Below, piece by piece: positions 36,081 through 45,333 of a stretch of DNA of 64,000 bases; positions within the stretch are counted from its first letter, which is position 1, and every line of letters begins with the position of its first letter. Source of the DNA: SHZI01 sp963698405 (GTDB taxonomy: Bacteria > Pseudomonadota > Gammaproteobacteria > Steroidobacterales > GCA-2729495); NCBI GenBank assembly GCA_963698405.1, contig CAVOQT010000017.1, forward strand, positions 124,001 to 188,000. Reading direction: 5' to 3'. The notes beneath the pieces are model-generated. The model saw only the letters and a program-made list of their open reading frames with translations, made no database searches and had not been told where the DNA came from. The translations under genes and the position numbers were made by a program.

Positions 36081-38803
36081 GTCGCAAGCAGCTCCTCGTC
36101 TGTAGTGGCTTCAATATGTACGGCCGTCACCTTGTACTCGGGGCAGTGGGAATCCGGATCGCCCAGCGGGCTCGTCAGGGCATTGGTATGCGTTTCTGGA
36201 AAATGGAAGGACAGGAACAGCAAGCCGGGCGTCACCCGCCCGGTGATGCGTGCCGGAACGACTGCTTTGCCATAGCGGCTGCGCACACGCACTGCTCCAC
36301 CATCCGCGATACCGGCAGCAACTGCATCCTGCGGATTGATCTCCAGATAATCGGCATCCTCCAGTTCGCGGTTCGGCGTGCGCCGAGTCATCGTGCCGAC
36401 GTTGTAATGCTGCAGTACGCGACCGGTGATCAACAATAGCGGATAGTCAGCGGTCTGCTGTTCCGGGGTCGGCACATAGGGCAGCGCCATCAGCCGTCCC
36501 CGACCACGCACGAAAGCATCCGCGTGTACGGTGGCCGTACCGGGATGCTCTGCCGTCGGGCACGGCCACTGCAGTCCATCGCCATCCAGGCGTGCATAAC
36601 TGACGCCGCCAAACAAGCTCGGTGCGATCTGTGCAATCTCATCCATCACTGCAGCGGGACTGGCGTAGCTCCAGTTTGCGCCGAGCGCATTGGCAACCGC
36701 CTGTGTGGCTTCCCAGTCGGCGCGCGCCGTGCCTGGCGGTGACACCACGGCGCGTACCCGCTGAATGCGCCGCTCGCCATTGGTGAAGGTTCCGTCCTGT
36801 TCCAGCACACTCGCAGCTGGCAGCACGAGATGTGCGTATTGCGCTGTCTCTGAGAGAAACAATTCCTGCACGACCAGCAGTTCGAGCGCCGAAAGGGCTG
36901 CGCGCACATGCCGCTCGTTGGGGTCACTCTGCGCAATGTCCTCGCCCTGAATCCAGAGTCCGCGCATGCTGCCGGCAAGCACGGCATCGAGCATCTCCGG
37001 AATCGTCAGGCCCGGCTTTTCTGCTACCGGTTTGCCCCATATGGCCGCAAGCCGCGCTTGTAGTGACACATCATCAAGCCGCTGATAGCCAGTCAGCCTG
37101 TCCGGCATGCCGCCCATATCAGCGTTGCCCTGCACATTGTTCTGCCCGCGCAGGGGCAGCATTCCGCCGCCTGGCCTGCCGATGCTGCCGGTGAGCATGG
37201 CGAGGTTGCACAGCGCCATCACCGAATCAGTTCCCTGCGTCAACTCTGAAAGACCAAGCCCGGTGACAAACAGACAGCCGCTGCCTGTATCCATGCTGGT
37301 CTGCCCGATCATCAGCGCTGCAGCACGCAACAGATCGAGTGGCACACCGGTTTCCCGTGCCGCCTCGGCCTGATCTGTGGCCAGGAGAAAACGACGCAAG
37401 GCCTCCAGTCCTTCGGTGCGCTGATCGAGATACTGCGCATCGATCAGTTCAGCTTCAATCAGCACACGGGCGAGTGCGTTGAACAGCAGTACATTAGTAC
37501 CCGGCTTGAGCTGCAGGTGAATGTCCGCCCATCCGCACAGCTCGATGCTGCGTGGATCGATGACGATCAGGCGTGCACCACGCCGGACTGCCTGCTTGAT
37601 TCGCGCACCGACCACTGGGTGCGCCTCGGTAGGATTTGCGCCGGCCACAACAATCGTATGAGCACGCTCGATATCAGCATATGAAGCGCTCGCGGCCCCG
37701 GTGCCGGTGGTGATCTGCAAACCCAGCGCCGTCGATGAGTGGCAGACCCGCGCGCAGCAGTCCACGTTATTCGTGCCGATCACGCTGCGAAACAGTTTCT
37801 GCAACAGATAGGCTGCTTCATTGGTTGAGCGGGATGAACTCATCGCACCCAATGCGTCTGGCCCGTATGCAGCACGAATCGACGTCAGTCGTCCGGCCAG
37901 CCAATCGATCGCCTCTGGCCAGCTGACCGGCTTCAGCACACCGTCCATACGCAGCAAGGGCGTGGTGAGACGTTCCGGTGATTGCTGGTAGGCATGAGCA
38001 TAACGGCCCTTTGCACACAGGTGACCGTGGTTCACGGCAGCCTGCGGCGTGCCGCTGATCTGCGTCACGGTGCCCGCCGAGACCGTCACATCGATATTGC
38101 AGCCTACCCCGCAATAGCCACATACCGAACGTATCGATGCGTTCCCGTCTGTTTGATTCACAGTTGCACGATCCAGATCGAACAGTGCTCCGGTAGGACA
38201 AACCTCGACGCACGCACCACAGCTGACGCAAGCCGAAGTATCGAAGTTTTCATCGACGCCAAACAGCAGCCCGGTATCCCGGCCGCGCTGTCCAATACCG
38301 TAGACGAACTGCCCCTGCAGGTCGGCACAGACTTGCACACAACGCCGGCAGACCAGGCAACGCTCGGCAGAAAACCGCAGATAGGGATGTATGGCGTTCG
38401 GTTCTGCAGGCGATACAAGCTCTGCAGCCGGACTCAGGCCATGGCGTGCAAGCAATTCAACAAAGTCGCCGCGCTGATGCCCGCCCGATAGCGGCTCAGC
38501 GGCGGCGGCCGGCACAGCATCTGCCCAGAGTTGCAGCAAGCCACGGCGTAGTTCGTACAGCCGCGGACTCGAGGTGCGGACCACCTGGCCAGCCTCGGCT
38601 GCGGAATGGCAGGCGGCCACGGGCCGCTCACAACCATCGATCTCAACCAGGCAGAGCCGACACCCGCCTTCCGGTACAGATCCGGCCAGATGACACAGTG
38701 TCGGAATACGGTCACCGAGACCGGCGTGACGTGCTGCTTCCAGCAAGGTATCGCCGGGCGCACATTGCACCTCCACGTCATCGATTCGCAGTTGCATCGT
38801 CAT
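36077..38803 (-). CDS. NAD-dependent formate dehydrogenase, molybdopterin-containing alpha subunit
   Basis: The 908-residue subunit oxidises formate to CO2. In order: a 2Fe-2S ferredoxin-like domain (CRLCLVEIDG), a 4Fe-4S region (CLVCRRCVQVC; CVSCGACVEVCP), a further cluster motif CGYCGVGCN at the start of the molybdopterin domain, then the active-site segment CCARVCHSST, in which Cys takes the place of Sec and is followed by the conserved His. The C-terminal domain ends with the bis-MGD-binding barrel. It overlaps the beta gene upstream and the methyltransferase downstream by 4 bp each. Whether Mo or W is used cannot be read from sequence. Confidence 0.92.
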   Translation of the reverse strand: MTMQLRIDDVEVQCAPGDTLLEAARHAGLGDRIPTLCHLAGSVPEGGCRLCLVEIDGCERPVAACHSAAEAGQVVRTSSPRLYELRRGLLQLWADAVPAAAAEPLSGGHQRGDFVELLARHGLSPAAELVSPAEPNAIHPYLRFSAERCLVCRRCVQVCADLQGQFVYGIGQRGRDTGLLFGVDENFDTSACVSCGACVEVCPTGALFDLDRATVNQTDGNASIRSVCGYCGVGCNIDVTVSAGTVTQISGTPQAAVNHGHLCAKGRYAHAYQQSPERLTTPLLRMDGVLKPVSWPEAIDWLAGRLTSIRAAYGPDALGAMSSSRSTNEAAYLLQKLFRSVIGTNNVDCCARVCHSSTALGLQITTGTGAASASYADIERAHTIVVAGANPTEAHPVVGARIKQAVRRGARLIVIDPRSIELCGWADIHLQLKPGTNVLLFNALARVLIEAELIDAQYLDQRTEGLEALRRFLLATDQAEAARETGVPLDLLRAAALMIGQTSMDTGSGCLFVTGLGLSELTQGTDSVMALCNLAMLTGSIGRPGGGMLPLRGQNNVQGNADMGGMPDRLTGYQRLDDVSLQARLAAIWGKPVAEKPGLTIPEMLDAVLAGSMRGLWIQGEDIAQSDPNERHVRAALSALELLVVQELFLSETAQYAHLVLPAASVLEQDGTFTNGERRIQRVRAVVSPPGTARADWEATQAVANALGANWSYASPAAVMDEIAQIAPSLFGGVSYARLDGDGLQWPCPTAEHPGTATVHADAFVRGRGRLMALPYVPTPEQQTADYPLLLITGRVLQHYNVGTMTRRTPNRELEDADYLEINPQDAVAAGIADGGAVRVRSRYGKAVVPARITGRVTPGLLFLSFHFPETHTNALTSPLGDPDSHCPEYKVTAVHIEATTDEELLAT

Positions 38804-40293
38804 CGGCCTGCTCCGGAAGCCTGCGCCAGGCAGCGCAGCCGCTCGATGGGTGCGGGCATGGACTGTCCAAAACCGCACAGGCTGGTGGTCGCAATCAGGT
38901 CCAGGAGAGCCGGCAGTTTTCCTGCTACTTCAGCAGCAGTGCCCTGTTGCACGAGGTCCAGCGCCTGCGCCGAACCCAGTCGACACGGGACACACTTGCC
39001 ACATGATTCTGCGACCATGAATTCCAGCCAATGGAGCAGCAGTGCCTGCCAGTCAGTACCAGCTGGCAAGGCCACCAGTCCACCGTGACCGGCATGTATG
39101 CCCCGTTCAGCAAGTTCCCGGTAATCCAGTCGTACGTCCCATTCCCCGGGCAGCAGGATGCTACCCATCGGGCCGCCGAGGGCGATACCCGCGAGTGGTG
39201 CACTACCGCGTCCGCCGCCACCGTGTACTTCCACCAGTTCGCGGAGCGACAGGCCGAACTCTGCTTCGACAATTCCCGGCCGGGCAAAACCCTGATTGAA
39301 ACAAAAGGCCTTGGTGCCGGGTGAACTCGAAGTGCCCAACTTGCGGAAGGCTTCGGCGCCACGTTCAACGATCCACGGAATGTTGACCAGTGTCTCGATA
39401 TTGTTGACGACTGTCGGCTGACCGTACAGGCCCTGTGCAGCCGGGTAAGGCGGACGCACGCGAACCTCACCGCGTCGCCCTTCGATGGCGTTGAGCAGCG
39501 CCGTTTCCTCGCCACAGACATAACTGCCGTGCCCGGTGACGATGCGCACCTCGAAACTGAATGCGGAGCCGCAGACTGCAATACCGAGCAACCCGGCCGC
39601 CCGTGCTGCACTGATCGCAGCTGCCATCCTGGCCTGTGCCGCCGGATACTCGGAGCGGATGTAGACCACCCCTTCATGGGCACCGATCGCAAAGGCACAC
39701 AGCGCCATACCTTCGAGTACCGCGTGGGGATCATGCTCGAGGAGGATGCGGTCGATGAATGAACCTGGATCACCCTCGTCGCCATTGGCGACTACATAGC
39801 GATCCTGCCCGGGAGCATCGGCTGCCAGCCGCCACTTGCGCCCGGTGGGAAACCCGGCACCACCCCGACCCTGCTCACCGGAGCTTTCGATGACAGTCAG
39901 TACTTCAGCCGGCGTTTTCTGCAACGCCAGGGCCAGTGCCCGGTAAACGCCCGCTGCCAGTGCACTATCGAGAGCAGAACAGTCGCCCTTGCCGATGCGT
40001 GCGGTGACGATTGGTTCGCGCACGATGTGCCGGATCGAGAGTGGATCGCTCCCCTCCGGCAGAGCGATCTGCCCATCGGGCATCAGGCGGGCGGGCGAGC
40101 GGTCACAGTAACCGAGGCATTGAACTGCACGTGCCGGGTGATCGGACTGTGAGGTATCGGGACAGCAGGCACCGGCCAGATGACAGGACAGGCCCGTACA
40201 GATGCGCACTGCCTGCGGATCCGCTTGCAGGTCAGCATAGAAACTCCGCACACCGCGCTGTACGGCCAGCGAGTTGATCGACTTGGCATCCAT
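38800..40293 (-). CDS. NAD-dependent formate dehydrogenase, NADH-binding beta subunit (fused NuoE/NuoF type)
   Basis: The 497-residue diaphorase subunit passes electrons from the alpha subunit to NAD+. Its N-terminal part (about 30-80, ICTGLSCHLAG ... VQCLGYCDRSP) is a NuoE-like 2Fe-2S thioredoxin-fold remnant. The NuoF-like part has the FMN/NAD motifs GRGGAGFPTGRKW and NGDEGDPGSF, the SLBB region and the C-terminal 4Fe-4S motif ESCGKCVPCR. The ATG at 40293 is preceded by GGGGAG; the frame remains open upstream. A separate gamma subunit gene (fdsG) is absent, as expected if the fusion replaces it. Confidence 0.9.
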   Translation of the reverse strand: MDAKSINSLAVQRGVRSFYADLQADPQAVRICTGLSCHLAGACCPDTSQSDHPARAVQCLGYCDRSPARLMPDGQIALPEGSDPLSIRHIVREPIVTARIGKGDCSALDSALAAGVYRALALALQKTPAEVLTVIESSGEQGRGGAGFPTGRKWRLAADAPGQDRYVVANGDEGDPGSFIDRILLEHDPHAVLEGMALCAFAIGAHEGVVYIRSEYPAAQARMAAAISAARAAGLLGIAVCGSAFSFEVRIVTGHGSYVCGEETALLNAIEGRRGEVRVRPPYPAAQGLYGQPTVVNNIETLVNIPWIVERGAEAFRKLGTSSSPGTKAFCFNQGFARPGIVEAEFGLSLRELVEVHGGGGRGSAPLAGIALGGPMGSILLPGEWDVRLDYRELAERGIHAGHGGLVALPAGTDWQALLLHWLEFMVAESCGKCVPCRLGSAQALDLVQQGTAAEVAGKLPALLDLIATTSLCGFGQSMPAPIERLRCLAQASGAGR

Positions 40294-40360
40294 CGCCCGT
40301 CTCTCCCCCTGTGGCAGACTATGTGGACCCTCATTATCGCGCGCGAGTCGCACTGCCGCC

Positions 40361-41047
40361 ATGCCAGCAATGGAAACATCGGATCTCAGCCCCAGGCAGT
40401 ACTGGGCGCAGGTAAAAGCCAATCCAAACCGGGCGAAGTTCGGTTTCGGTCAGCGTGCGGCACTTATCAATATCGACCTGCAGCGTGCCTATACCGATCT
40501 GGCTACCTTCAAGACCGCCTATCAGACTGACCCGCGTCAACTGCCCTTGATTGACGAACTTGCCACTCTCACCCGTAGCCGTGGCATGCCCGTGATCTGG
40601 ACCTATGTCGCGTATATGGCCAATGCTGACGATGCTGGCATCTGGGGAACGCGGACGAATACCCTCGACTCGCTGCAGAATATAAAGGTCGGCTCCGACC
40701 GCGCGCAGCTGGACCCGCGGCTGCACATTGATCCGGACCACGATGCCATCTTCAACAAACGCATGGCGAGCGTATTTCATGAGACACCGATCGCCTCACT
40801 GCTGACCTGGCACCGCGTGGACACCGTGATACTGACTGGCGGCAGCACCTCGGGCTGTGTACGTGCCAGCGCCGTCGATGCACTGGCACGCAACTACCGG
40901 GTGATCGTCGTGGAAGAATGTGTGGCGGACAAGCACGAGATACCGCACTTCTCCAGTCTCTGCGATCTGATGCTGAAGTATGCCGATGTAGAACCCGTCA
41001 GCGCGGTACGCAACTGGTTGTCCGGCCAGCCACGGATACAAGGCTGA
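40361..41047 (+). CDS. Isochorismatase-like cysteine hydrolase
   Basis: The 228-residue enzyme belongs to the cysteine hydrolase family that includes N-carbamoylsarcosine amidase and isochorismatase. The triad is recognisable: Asp in ALINIDLQRAY, Lys in FNKRMASVF and Cys in GGSTSGCVRASAVDAL. The closest subtype by feel is N-carbamoylsarcosine amidohydrolase-like, but the substrate is unproven. Two in-frame ATGs (40361 and 40370) are possible. It is divergent from the formate dehydrogenase beta gene with 67 bp between starts, and 43 bp upstream of def. Confidence 0.85.
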   Translation: MPAMETSDLSPRQYWAQVKANPNRAKFGFGQRAALINIDLQRAYTDLATFKTAYQTDPRQLPLIDELATLTRSRGMPVIWTYVAYMANADDAGIWGTRTNTLDSLQNIKVGSDRAQLDPRLHIDPDHDAIFNKRMASVFHETPIASLLTWHRVDTVILTGGSTSGCVRASAVDALARNYRVIVVEECVADKHEIPHFSSLCDLMLKYADVEPVSAVRNWLSGQPRIQG

Positions 41048-41090
41048 TAAACCGGTCGACGACCCGACAAAATTCAGCGAGACTCTGCGC

Positions 41091-41627
41091 ATGGCCATAC
41101 ACGAAATATTGCAGATGGGCGATCCCCGCCTGCTCCGGATTGCACAGCCGGTTGTGCAGTTCAACACTCCTGCCCTGCAGGAATTGATCCGTGACATGTT
41201 CGAGACGATGACCGCCGCTGAAGGAGTCGGCCTGGCCGCACCGCAGATCGGCGTGGATCTGGCCGTGGTGATCATGGGCTTCGACAGCAACGACCGCTAT
41301 CCGGATGCCCCCGCAGTCCCCGAAACCATACTCATCAACCCTGTGATTGAAGCGCTCGGCCCGGAGGAAGAAGAAGACTGGGAAGGGTGTCTGTCAGTAC
41401 CCGGGATGAATGGCGTTGTGCCGCGCTTCAGCCGCATCCGTTACCGGGCTTATGACGCACTCGGCCAGCCCATCGATCGCGTGGCAGAAGGTTTCCATGC
41501 CCGCGTCGTGCAGCACGAGTGCGATCACCTGATCGGCAAACTGTACCCGATGCGGATTCGTGACTTCAGCCGCTTCGGCTACAGCTCAGTGCTCTTCCCC
41601 GATCCGGCCACGCAACCGCGCGACTGA
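41091..41627 (+). CDS. def: Peptide deformylase
   Basis: Removes the N-formyl group from nascent proteins, releasing formate. The 178-residue metalloenzyme has all three motifs: GVGLAAPQIG, EGCLSVPG with the metal-binding Cys, and HECDHL with the two His ligands and catalytic Glu. It is not beside fmt, the usual partner, but next to formate dehydrogenase genes, so it may be a second deformylase paralog. It is convergent with the TrpB2 gene (14 bp between stops). Confidence 0.95.
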   Translation: MAIHEILQMGDPRLLRIAQPVVQFNTPALQELIRDMFETMTAAEGVGLAAPQIGVDLAVVIMGFDSNDRYPDAPAVPETILINPVIEALGPEEEEDWEGCLSVPGMNGVVPRFSRIRYRAYDALGQPIDRVAEGFHARVVQHECDHLIGKLYPMRIRDFSRFGYSSVLFPDPATQPRD

Positions 41628-41641
41628 CCAGTAGCAGCGAT

Positions 41642-42991
41642 TCAAGTGAACTTTGGCAAGTGTGCCAGGGATTCCCGGATGGCCTCTGCAGGATAGTCGT
41701 AGTCGCGCAGTTCACCGGCAAAGTAACGGTCATAGGACGTCATGTCGAAATGACCATGACCCGAGAGGTTCAGCAACAGCGCCTGACTCTGTCCTGTTTC
41801 CGTGCAACGCCGCGCCTCACGGATTGTGGCCGCGATGGCATGCGTGGATTCCGGTGCCGGCACGATCCCTTCCGTCCGGGCAAACAGCAGGCCGGCCTCG
41901 AAGGTTTCCATCTGAGGGATTGCCACGGCTTCGACCAGCCCTGCATCGACCAACTGGCTGACCAGCGGCGAGGCACCGTGATAGCGCAAACCGCCGGCAT
42001 GAATACCAGGCGGCACAAAATCATGGCCGAGGGTATGCATCTTCAGCAGCGGCGTCAGACCGGTGGCATCGCCGAAGTCGTAGGTATAGATACCCTTGGT
42101 CAGCGTTGGACAGGAGGTCGGCTCGACGGCAACCAGCCGGACCTCGCGTCCTGCTGCCTTGTCGGCAAAAAACGGGAAGGCAATGCCGGCAAAATTTGAA
42201 CCACCGCCACAGCAGCCAAACACTGCATCCGGATAATCATCTGCAAGCGCCATCTGCTTCCGCGCCTCGATACCGATCACTGTCTGGTGCAGCATGACGT
42301 GGTTGAGAACCGAGCCCAGTGCGTAGTTGGTATCAGACCGGCCGATAGCCTCTTCAACCGCCTCCGAGATGGCCATCCCCAGTGAGCCTGGCGTATCGGG
42401 ATTCTTCTGCAGGATCTGTCGTCCCGCGGCAGTGAGATTGCTCGGGCTGGCAAAAACCTCCGCACCCCAGGTTTGCATCATCGAGCGCCGATAGGGCTTC
42501 TGCTCGTAACTGACCCTGACCATATAGACACGGACCTCAAGTCCGAGCAGCTGACCGGCGAGCGCCAGCGAGCAGCCCCATTGCCCGGCGCCTGTCTCAG
42601 TGGCCAGACGTCGTATGCCGGCGAGCTTGTTGTAATAAGCCTGTGGAATCGAGGTGTTTGGCTTGTGCGAACCGGTGGGACTCACCGCTTCGTTCTTGTA
42701 ATAGATACGGGCCGGAGTCTTCAACGCCGCCTCCAGGCGGTGCGCCCGGTACAGGGGACTTGGACGCCAGAGCTTGAGAATCTCCCGCACCTCCTCCGGA
42801 ATCGGAATCCAGCGCTCGGCACTGACTTCCTGCTCGATCAGCCCGGGTGGGAAGATCGCCGCCAGGGCATCGAGCGTTGCCGGCTTGCCATCTGCACCCA
42901 GCGGCGGTGGCGGCGGGCTGGGCAAATCAGCTACCACGTTGTACCAATGGGTCGGCAGTTCTGATTCCTGCAGCAGATACTTGGTCGTCAT
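41642..42991 (-). CDS. TrpB-like PLP-dependent enzyme (TrpB2 family)
   Basis: The 449-residue protein is a tryptophan synthase beta-like enzyme of the TrpB2 class, typically longer than TrpB1 and not paired with TrpA. The PLP lysine lies in SPTGSHKPNTS, the phosphate-binding loop is GCCGGGSNF, and an Arg/Ser-rich C-terminus follows. No trpA is adjacent. The ATG at 42991 has GGAGTGAG upstream. An unusual SPPPPPLG stretch near residue 28 would be expected to need EF-P for smooth translation. It may make tryptophan from indole and serine or act on related substrates. Confidence 0.88.
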   Translation of the reverse strand: MTTKYLLQESELPTHWYNVVADLPSPPPPPLGADGKPATLDALAAIFPPGLIEQEVSAERWIPIPEEVREILKLWRPSPLYRAHRLEAALKTPARIYYKNEAVSPTGSHKPNTSIPQAYYNKLAGIRRLATETGAGQWGCSLALAGQLLGLEVRVYMVRVSYEQKPYRRSMMQTWGAEVFASPSNLTAAGRQILQKNPDTPGSLGMAISEAVEEAIGRSDTNYALGSVLNHVMLHQTVIGIEARKQMALADDYPDAVFGCCGGGSNFAGIAFPFFADKAAGREVRLVAVEPTSCPTLTKGIYTYDFGDATGLTPLLKMHTLGHDFVPPGIHAGGLRYHGASPLVSQLVDAGLVEAVAIPQMETFEAGLLFARTEGIVPAPESTHAIAATIREARRCTETGQSQALLLNLSGHGHFDMTSYDRYFAGELRDYDYPAEAIRESLAHLPKFT

Positions 42992-43168
42992 CGTCTCACT
43001 CCGCATAAATGGCACCTTGTCCAAGGTGCAGCATATCAGGCTCATGACAGACGGCTTGCGTGAAAACCCTTATATGGCTTGCCCCACGCCTGAGGCATGT
43101 TGTATCTGTCAAGGATGACGCCGATCCGGATTGAGCGTCATGCCACGCTATTCCGAAGGAGACTGGAT

Positions 43169-43939
43169 ATGTTGACTCTCACCGCCCGCAGCAAGGTTGC
43201 TGAACTGCAGAACGGTCCTGCAGGGCTGATGCGGACGCTTGTTTCTACCGGTATTTTCCGGCCCGGCGACGACCCGGATGTCACGATTGGCGAGCTGTGC
43301 TGGAGCTTCGGTTTCAACCCCGGGATCCTGCTCATGATGCTGCAGTCGGCCAATGTCCCGGAAGAAGTGGCGCCGATCGATATCGCGCCATTTAAAGCCA
43401 TGCCGCTGGTCGAGCTGGTCGAGCATATCGAACAGGTTCATCACCGGTATCTGCGGGAAAACCTGCCGGTGCTGACCGGGCTGACCAGCCAGGTGGCCGC
43501 AGCCCATACCAGTGACGAACGGCTCGCTGCCCTCAATATCGAGATGCAGAACATAGCTGTCGAGCTCGAGTCCCATCTGGCACATGAGGAAGAAGCGCTG
43601 TTCGCGATGGTTCGCGATCTTGCGGTCCGCGGTGCGGTCAAACCCACACGTTGTGGCGATGCCGTTGGCGGCCCGATCGCGTGCATGGAAACTGAACACG
43701 AGGCAGCCACCAAGACGCTGCAGAAGATGCGCGAACTGACCGACTCCTATACTGCGCCAGCCGGTGCCGATGCGACCTGGCAGCAGATGCTGGCCGGGAT
43801 CGCGCGTTTTGACCAGGACATGCAGGAGCACATGTACAAGGAGAACAAGGTGCTTTTTCCTCGTGCCCTCGATGCGCAACGAGGAAAAAGCAGCGAAAAA
43901 ACTGCTTCGACTACCCTGCAGTCGGGTGGCTCTGCGTGA
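43169..43939 (+). CDS. Hemerythrin-type di-iron protein, RIC/YtfE-like
   Basis: The 256-residue protein resembles iron-sulfur cluster repair proteins (YtfE/ScdA/DnrN). It has a short N-terminal region (FGFNPG) and a four-helix hemerythrin domain with iron-ligand candidates in EHIEQVHHRYL, LESHLAHEEEALF, METEHEAATKTL and MQEHMYKENKVLF. The ATG at 43169 follows AAGGAG closely. Such proteins restore clusters damaged by nitric oxide or oxidants and can deliver iron. The Rieske 2Fe-2S oxygenase gene lies 113 bp downstream, with an FNR-like site between. Confidence 0.82.
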   Translation: MLTLTARSKVAELQNGPAGLMRTLVSTGIFRPGDDPDVTIGELCWSFGFNPGILLMMLQSANVPEEVAPIDIAPFKAMPLVELVEHIEQVHHRYLRENLPVLTGLTSQVAAAHTSDERLAALNIEMQNIAVELESHLAHEEEALFAMVRDLAVRGAVKPTRCGDAVGGPIACMETEHEAATKTLQKMRELTDSYTAPAGADATWQQMLAGIARFDQDMQEHMYKENKVLFPRALDAQRGKSSEKTASTTLQSGGSA

Positions 43940-43969
43940 CGTGACGCACCTTGAAGTAAAGCAGGCCGA

Positions 43970-43985
43970 CCTGATCTAGATCAGG
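43970..43985. promoter_or_regulatory. Perfect 16-bp palindrome, FNR/CRP-family-like operator
   Basis: CCTGATCTAGATCAGG is a perfect inverted repeat containing the TGAT-N4-ATCA core of FNR/ANR/DNR sites (consensus TTGAT-N4-ATCAA, differing only in the outer T/A). A -10-like GATAAAT at 44007-44013 would place a start near 44020, about 42 bp from the centre of the palindrome, the spacing of class II FNR activation. The likely target is the Rieske oxygenase gene. Confidence 0.55.
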
Positions 43986-44052
43986 GTGTTTACGGGTCAG
44001 CTGAGCGATAAATAACTTAAGTTTTCCCGAGATTCTCAAGAGGAGTAATGGC

Positions 44053-45255
44053 GTGTATATAAATTTCTGGTACCCGATTGTTCGCAGTGAAGACCTCGGT
44101 CCCGGCAAGCCCGAGAAAGTCAAAGTGCTTGGTTGCAATCTCGTTGCCTTCCGTGACGATGACGGCACAGCCCACGTACTGAGCGATACCTGTACCCACC
44201 GTGGTGCATCGCTGGGCGGTGGCTGGTCACTGGCCGGCAAGCCACGCATCGTCAACAACTGCATCGTCTGTCCCTACCATGGCTGGGAATTCGGTGGCGA
44301 CGGCGAGTGCAAAAACATTCCGTCGATCGGCTACGGCACCAAGCCGCCGCCGCGCGCCAAGGTTGACTCCTATCCTGTGCAGGAAAAGTACGGCATCGTA
44401 TTTGCCTTCCTCGGCGATGAGCCGGAAGCGACACGCCCGCCCCTGCTGAACATCGAAGAATATGGCCAGCCCGGCTGGCGTGCCAACCAGGTGCTGATAC
44501 TCGAAGTCCCCTTCTACTTTGAGCGCTCGATGGAGAACGGCCTGGATCCGGCACACAATGAGTTCGTGCATCCGACCCATGGTCACTCGGCCATAAATCG
44601 CGACACCTACAAGGTCCGCGATTACCAGACTGAAGATCACCGTCAGGGCTGGGGCTTCTGGTTCATGCACGAGTTCGACTCTCCGCCGCTGCCACAGTCT
44701 GATCACATCACGGCAGGCGGACAGCAGACGCCATGGGGCAATACGAAGACCACAACCACCAACATCTTTGCCGGTGGCGGTACCTATGGTCCAAACATCA
44801 TGCCGACCTATATCACCATCACTGAAGACAAGATGTTCCGGCAGTACTTCTTCGAGCAGCCGGTGGACGAGCACAACACCAGGATCTTCTTCCTGAACAT
44901 GCGGAACTTCCTGCTTGAGCCAGATAAAGATGGTCCGATCCATGCCCGCAACAAGGTCATCGCTGGTCAGGACATCGCCATTCTGAGCGACCTGGAGCCC
45001 GTCCAGACGCCGATGAACAACATCAAGGAAGTGCTGATGCCGGCCGACAAGGCTGTCGTTGCCTACCGCGAGTGGCTGGCCAAGTTCGATGAAAAGGGCT
45101 GGCGCATCAACTGGAAGACGTTCAAGGAGCGTCATGCCCAGGACAAGATGTATGCGATCCCGTGCCCGGGTCGTCGCACCAGCGGCAACTGGGTTCTTGA
45201 GGCAATTCCGCTGTTCAAGAACCGTGCTGCACGCAAGGCGGCTGACGAGGCTTAA
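44053..45255 (+). CDS. Rieske 2Fe-2S aromatic ring-hydroxylating oxygenase, alpha subunit
   Basis: The 400-residue oxygenase has the Rieske motif CTHRGA ... CPYHGW in its first 80 residues and the mononuclear-iron motif DPAHNEFVH (Asp/His/His) around residue 165. This domain order is that of phthalate dioxygenase/VanA/PaO-like monooxygenases, in which a separate reductase feeds electrons; no reductase is adjacent, though a flavin reductase gene lies 1.3 kb away. The start is GTG at 44053, 7 bp after AGGAG. A four-codon frame (ATG at 44048, ending TAA) overlaps that start. A strong terminator follows. Confidence 0.92.
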   Translation: MYINFWYPIVRSEDLGPGKPEKVKVLGCNLVAFRDDDGTAHVLSDTCTHRGASLGGGWSLAGKPRIVNNCIVCPYHGWEFGGDGECKNIPSIGYGTKPPPRAKVDSYPVQEKYGIVFAFLGDEPEATRPPLLNIEEYGQPGWRANQVLILEVPFYFERSMENGLDPAHNEFVHPTHGHSAINRDTYKVRDYQTEDHRQGWGFWFMHEFDSPPLPQSDHITAGGQQTPWGNTKTTTTNIFAGGGTYGPNIMPTYITITEDKMFRQYFFEQPVDEHNTRIFFLNMRNFLLEPDKDGPIHARNKVIAGQDIAILSDLEPVQTPMNNIKEVLMPADKAVVAYREWLAKFDEKGWRINWKTFKERHAQDKMYAIPCPGRRTSGNWVLEAIPLFKNRAARKAADEA

Positions 45256-45281
45256 GTCGGCTTAGTCTGTTCGAGATGAAC

Positions 45282-45315
45282 GGGGTGCCGGTAGTGATAC
45301 CGGCACCCCTTTTTA
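45282..45315 (+). terminator. Rho-independent terminator of the Rieske gene
   Basis: A perfect 12-bp stem (GGGGTGCCGGTA / TACCGGCACCCC) with a GTGA tetraloop is followed by a T-rich run. It lies 26 bp after the Rieske stop and between that gene and the convergent cyclophilin gene. Confidence 0.95.
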
Positions 45316-45333
45316 TTGGCACGAATCAGCGAT

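Noticed and set aside
43099..43130. TTGTATCTGTCAA before the di-iron protein gene as an FNR or NsrR site
   Set aside because: The spacing is one base short of an FNR box and only one half resembles the consensus.
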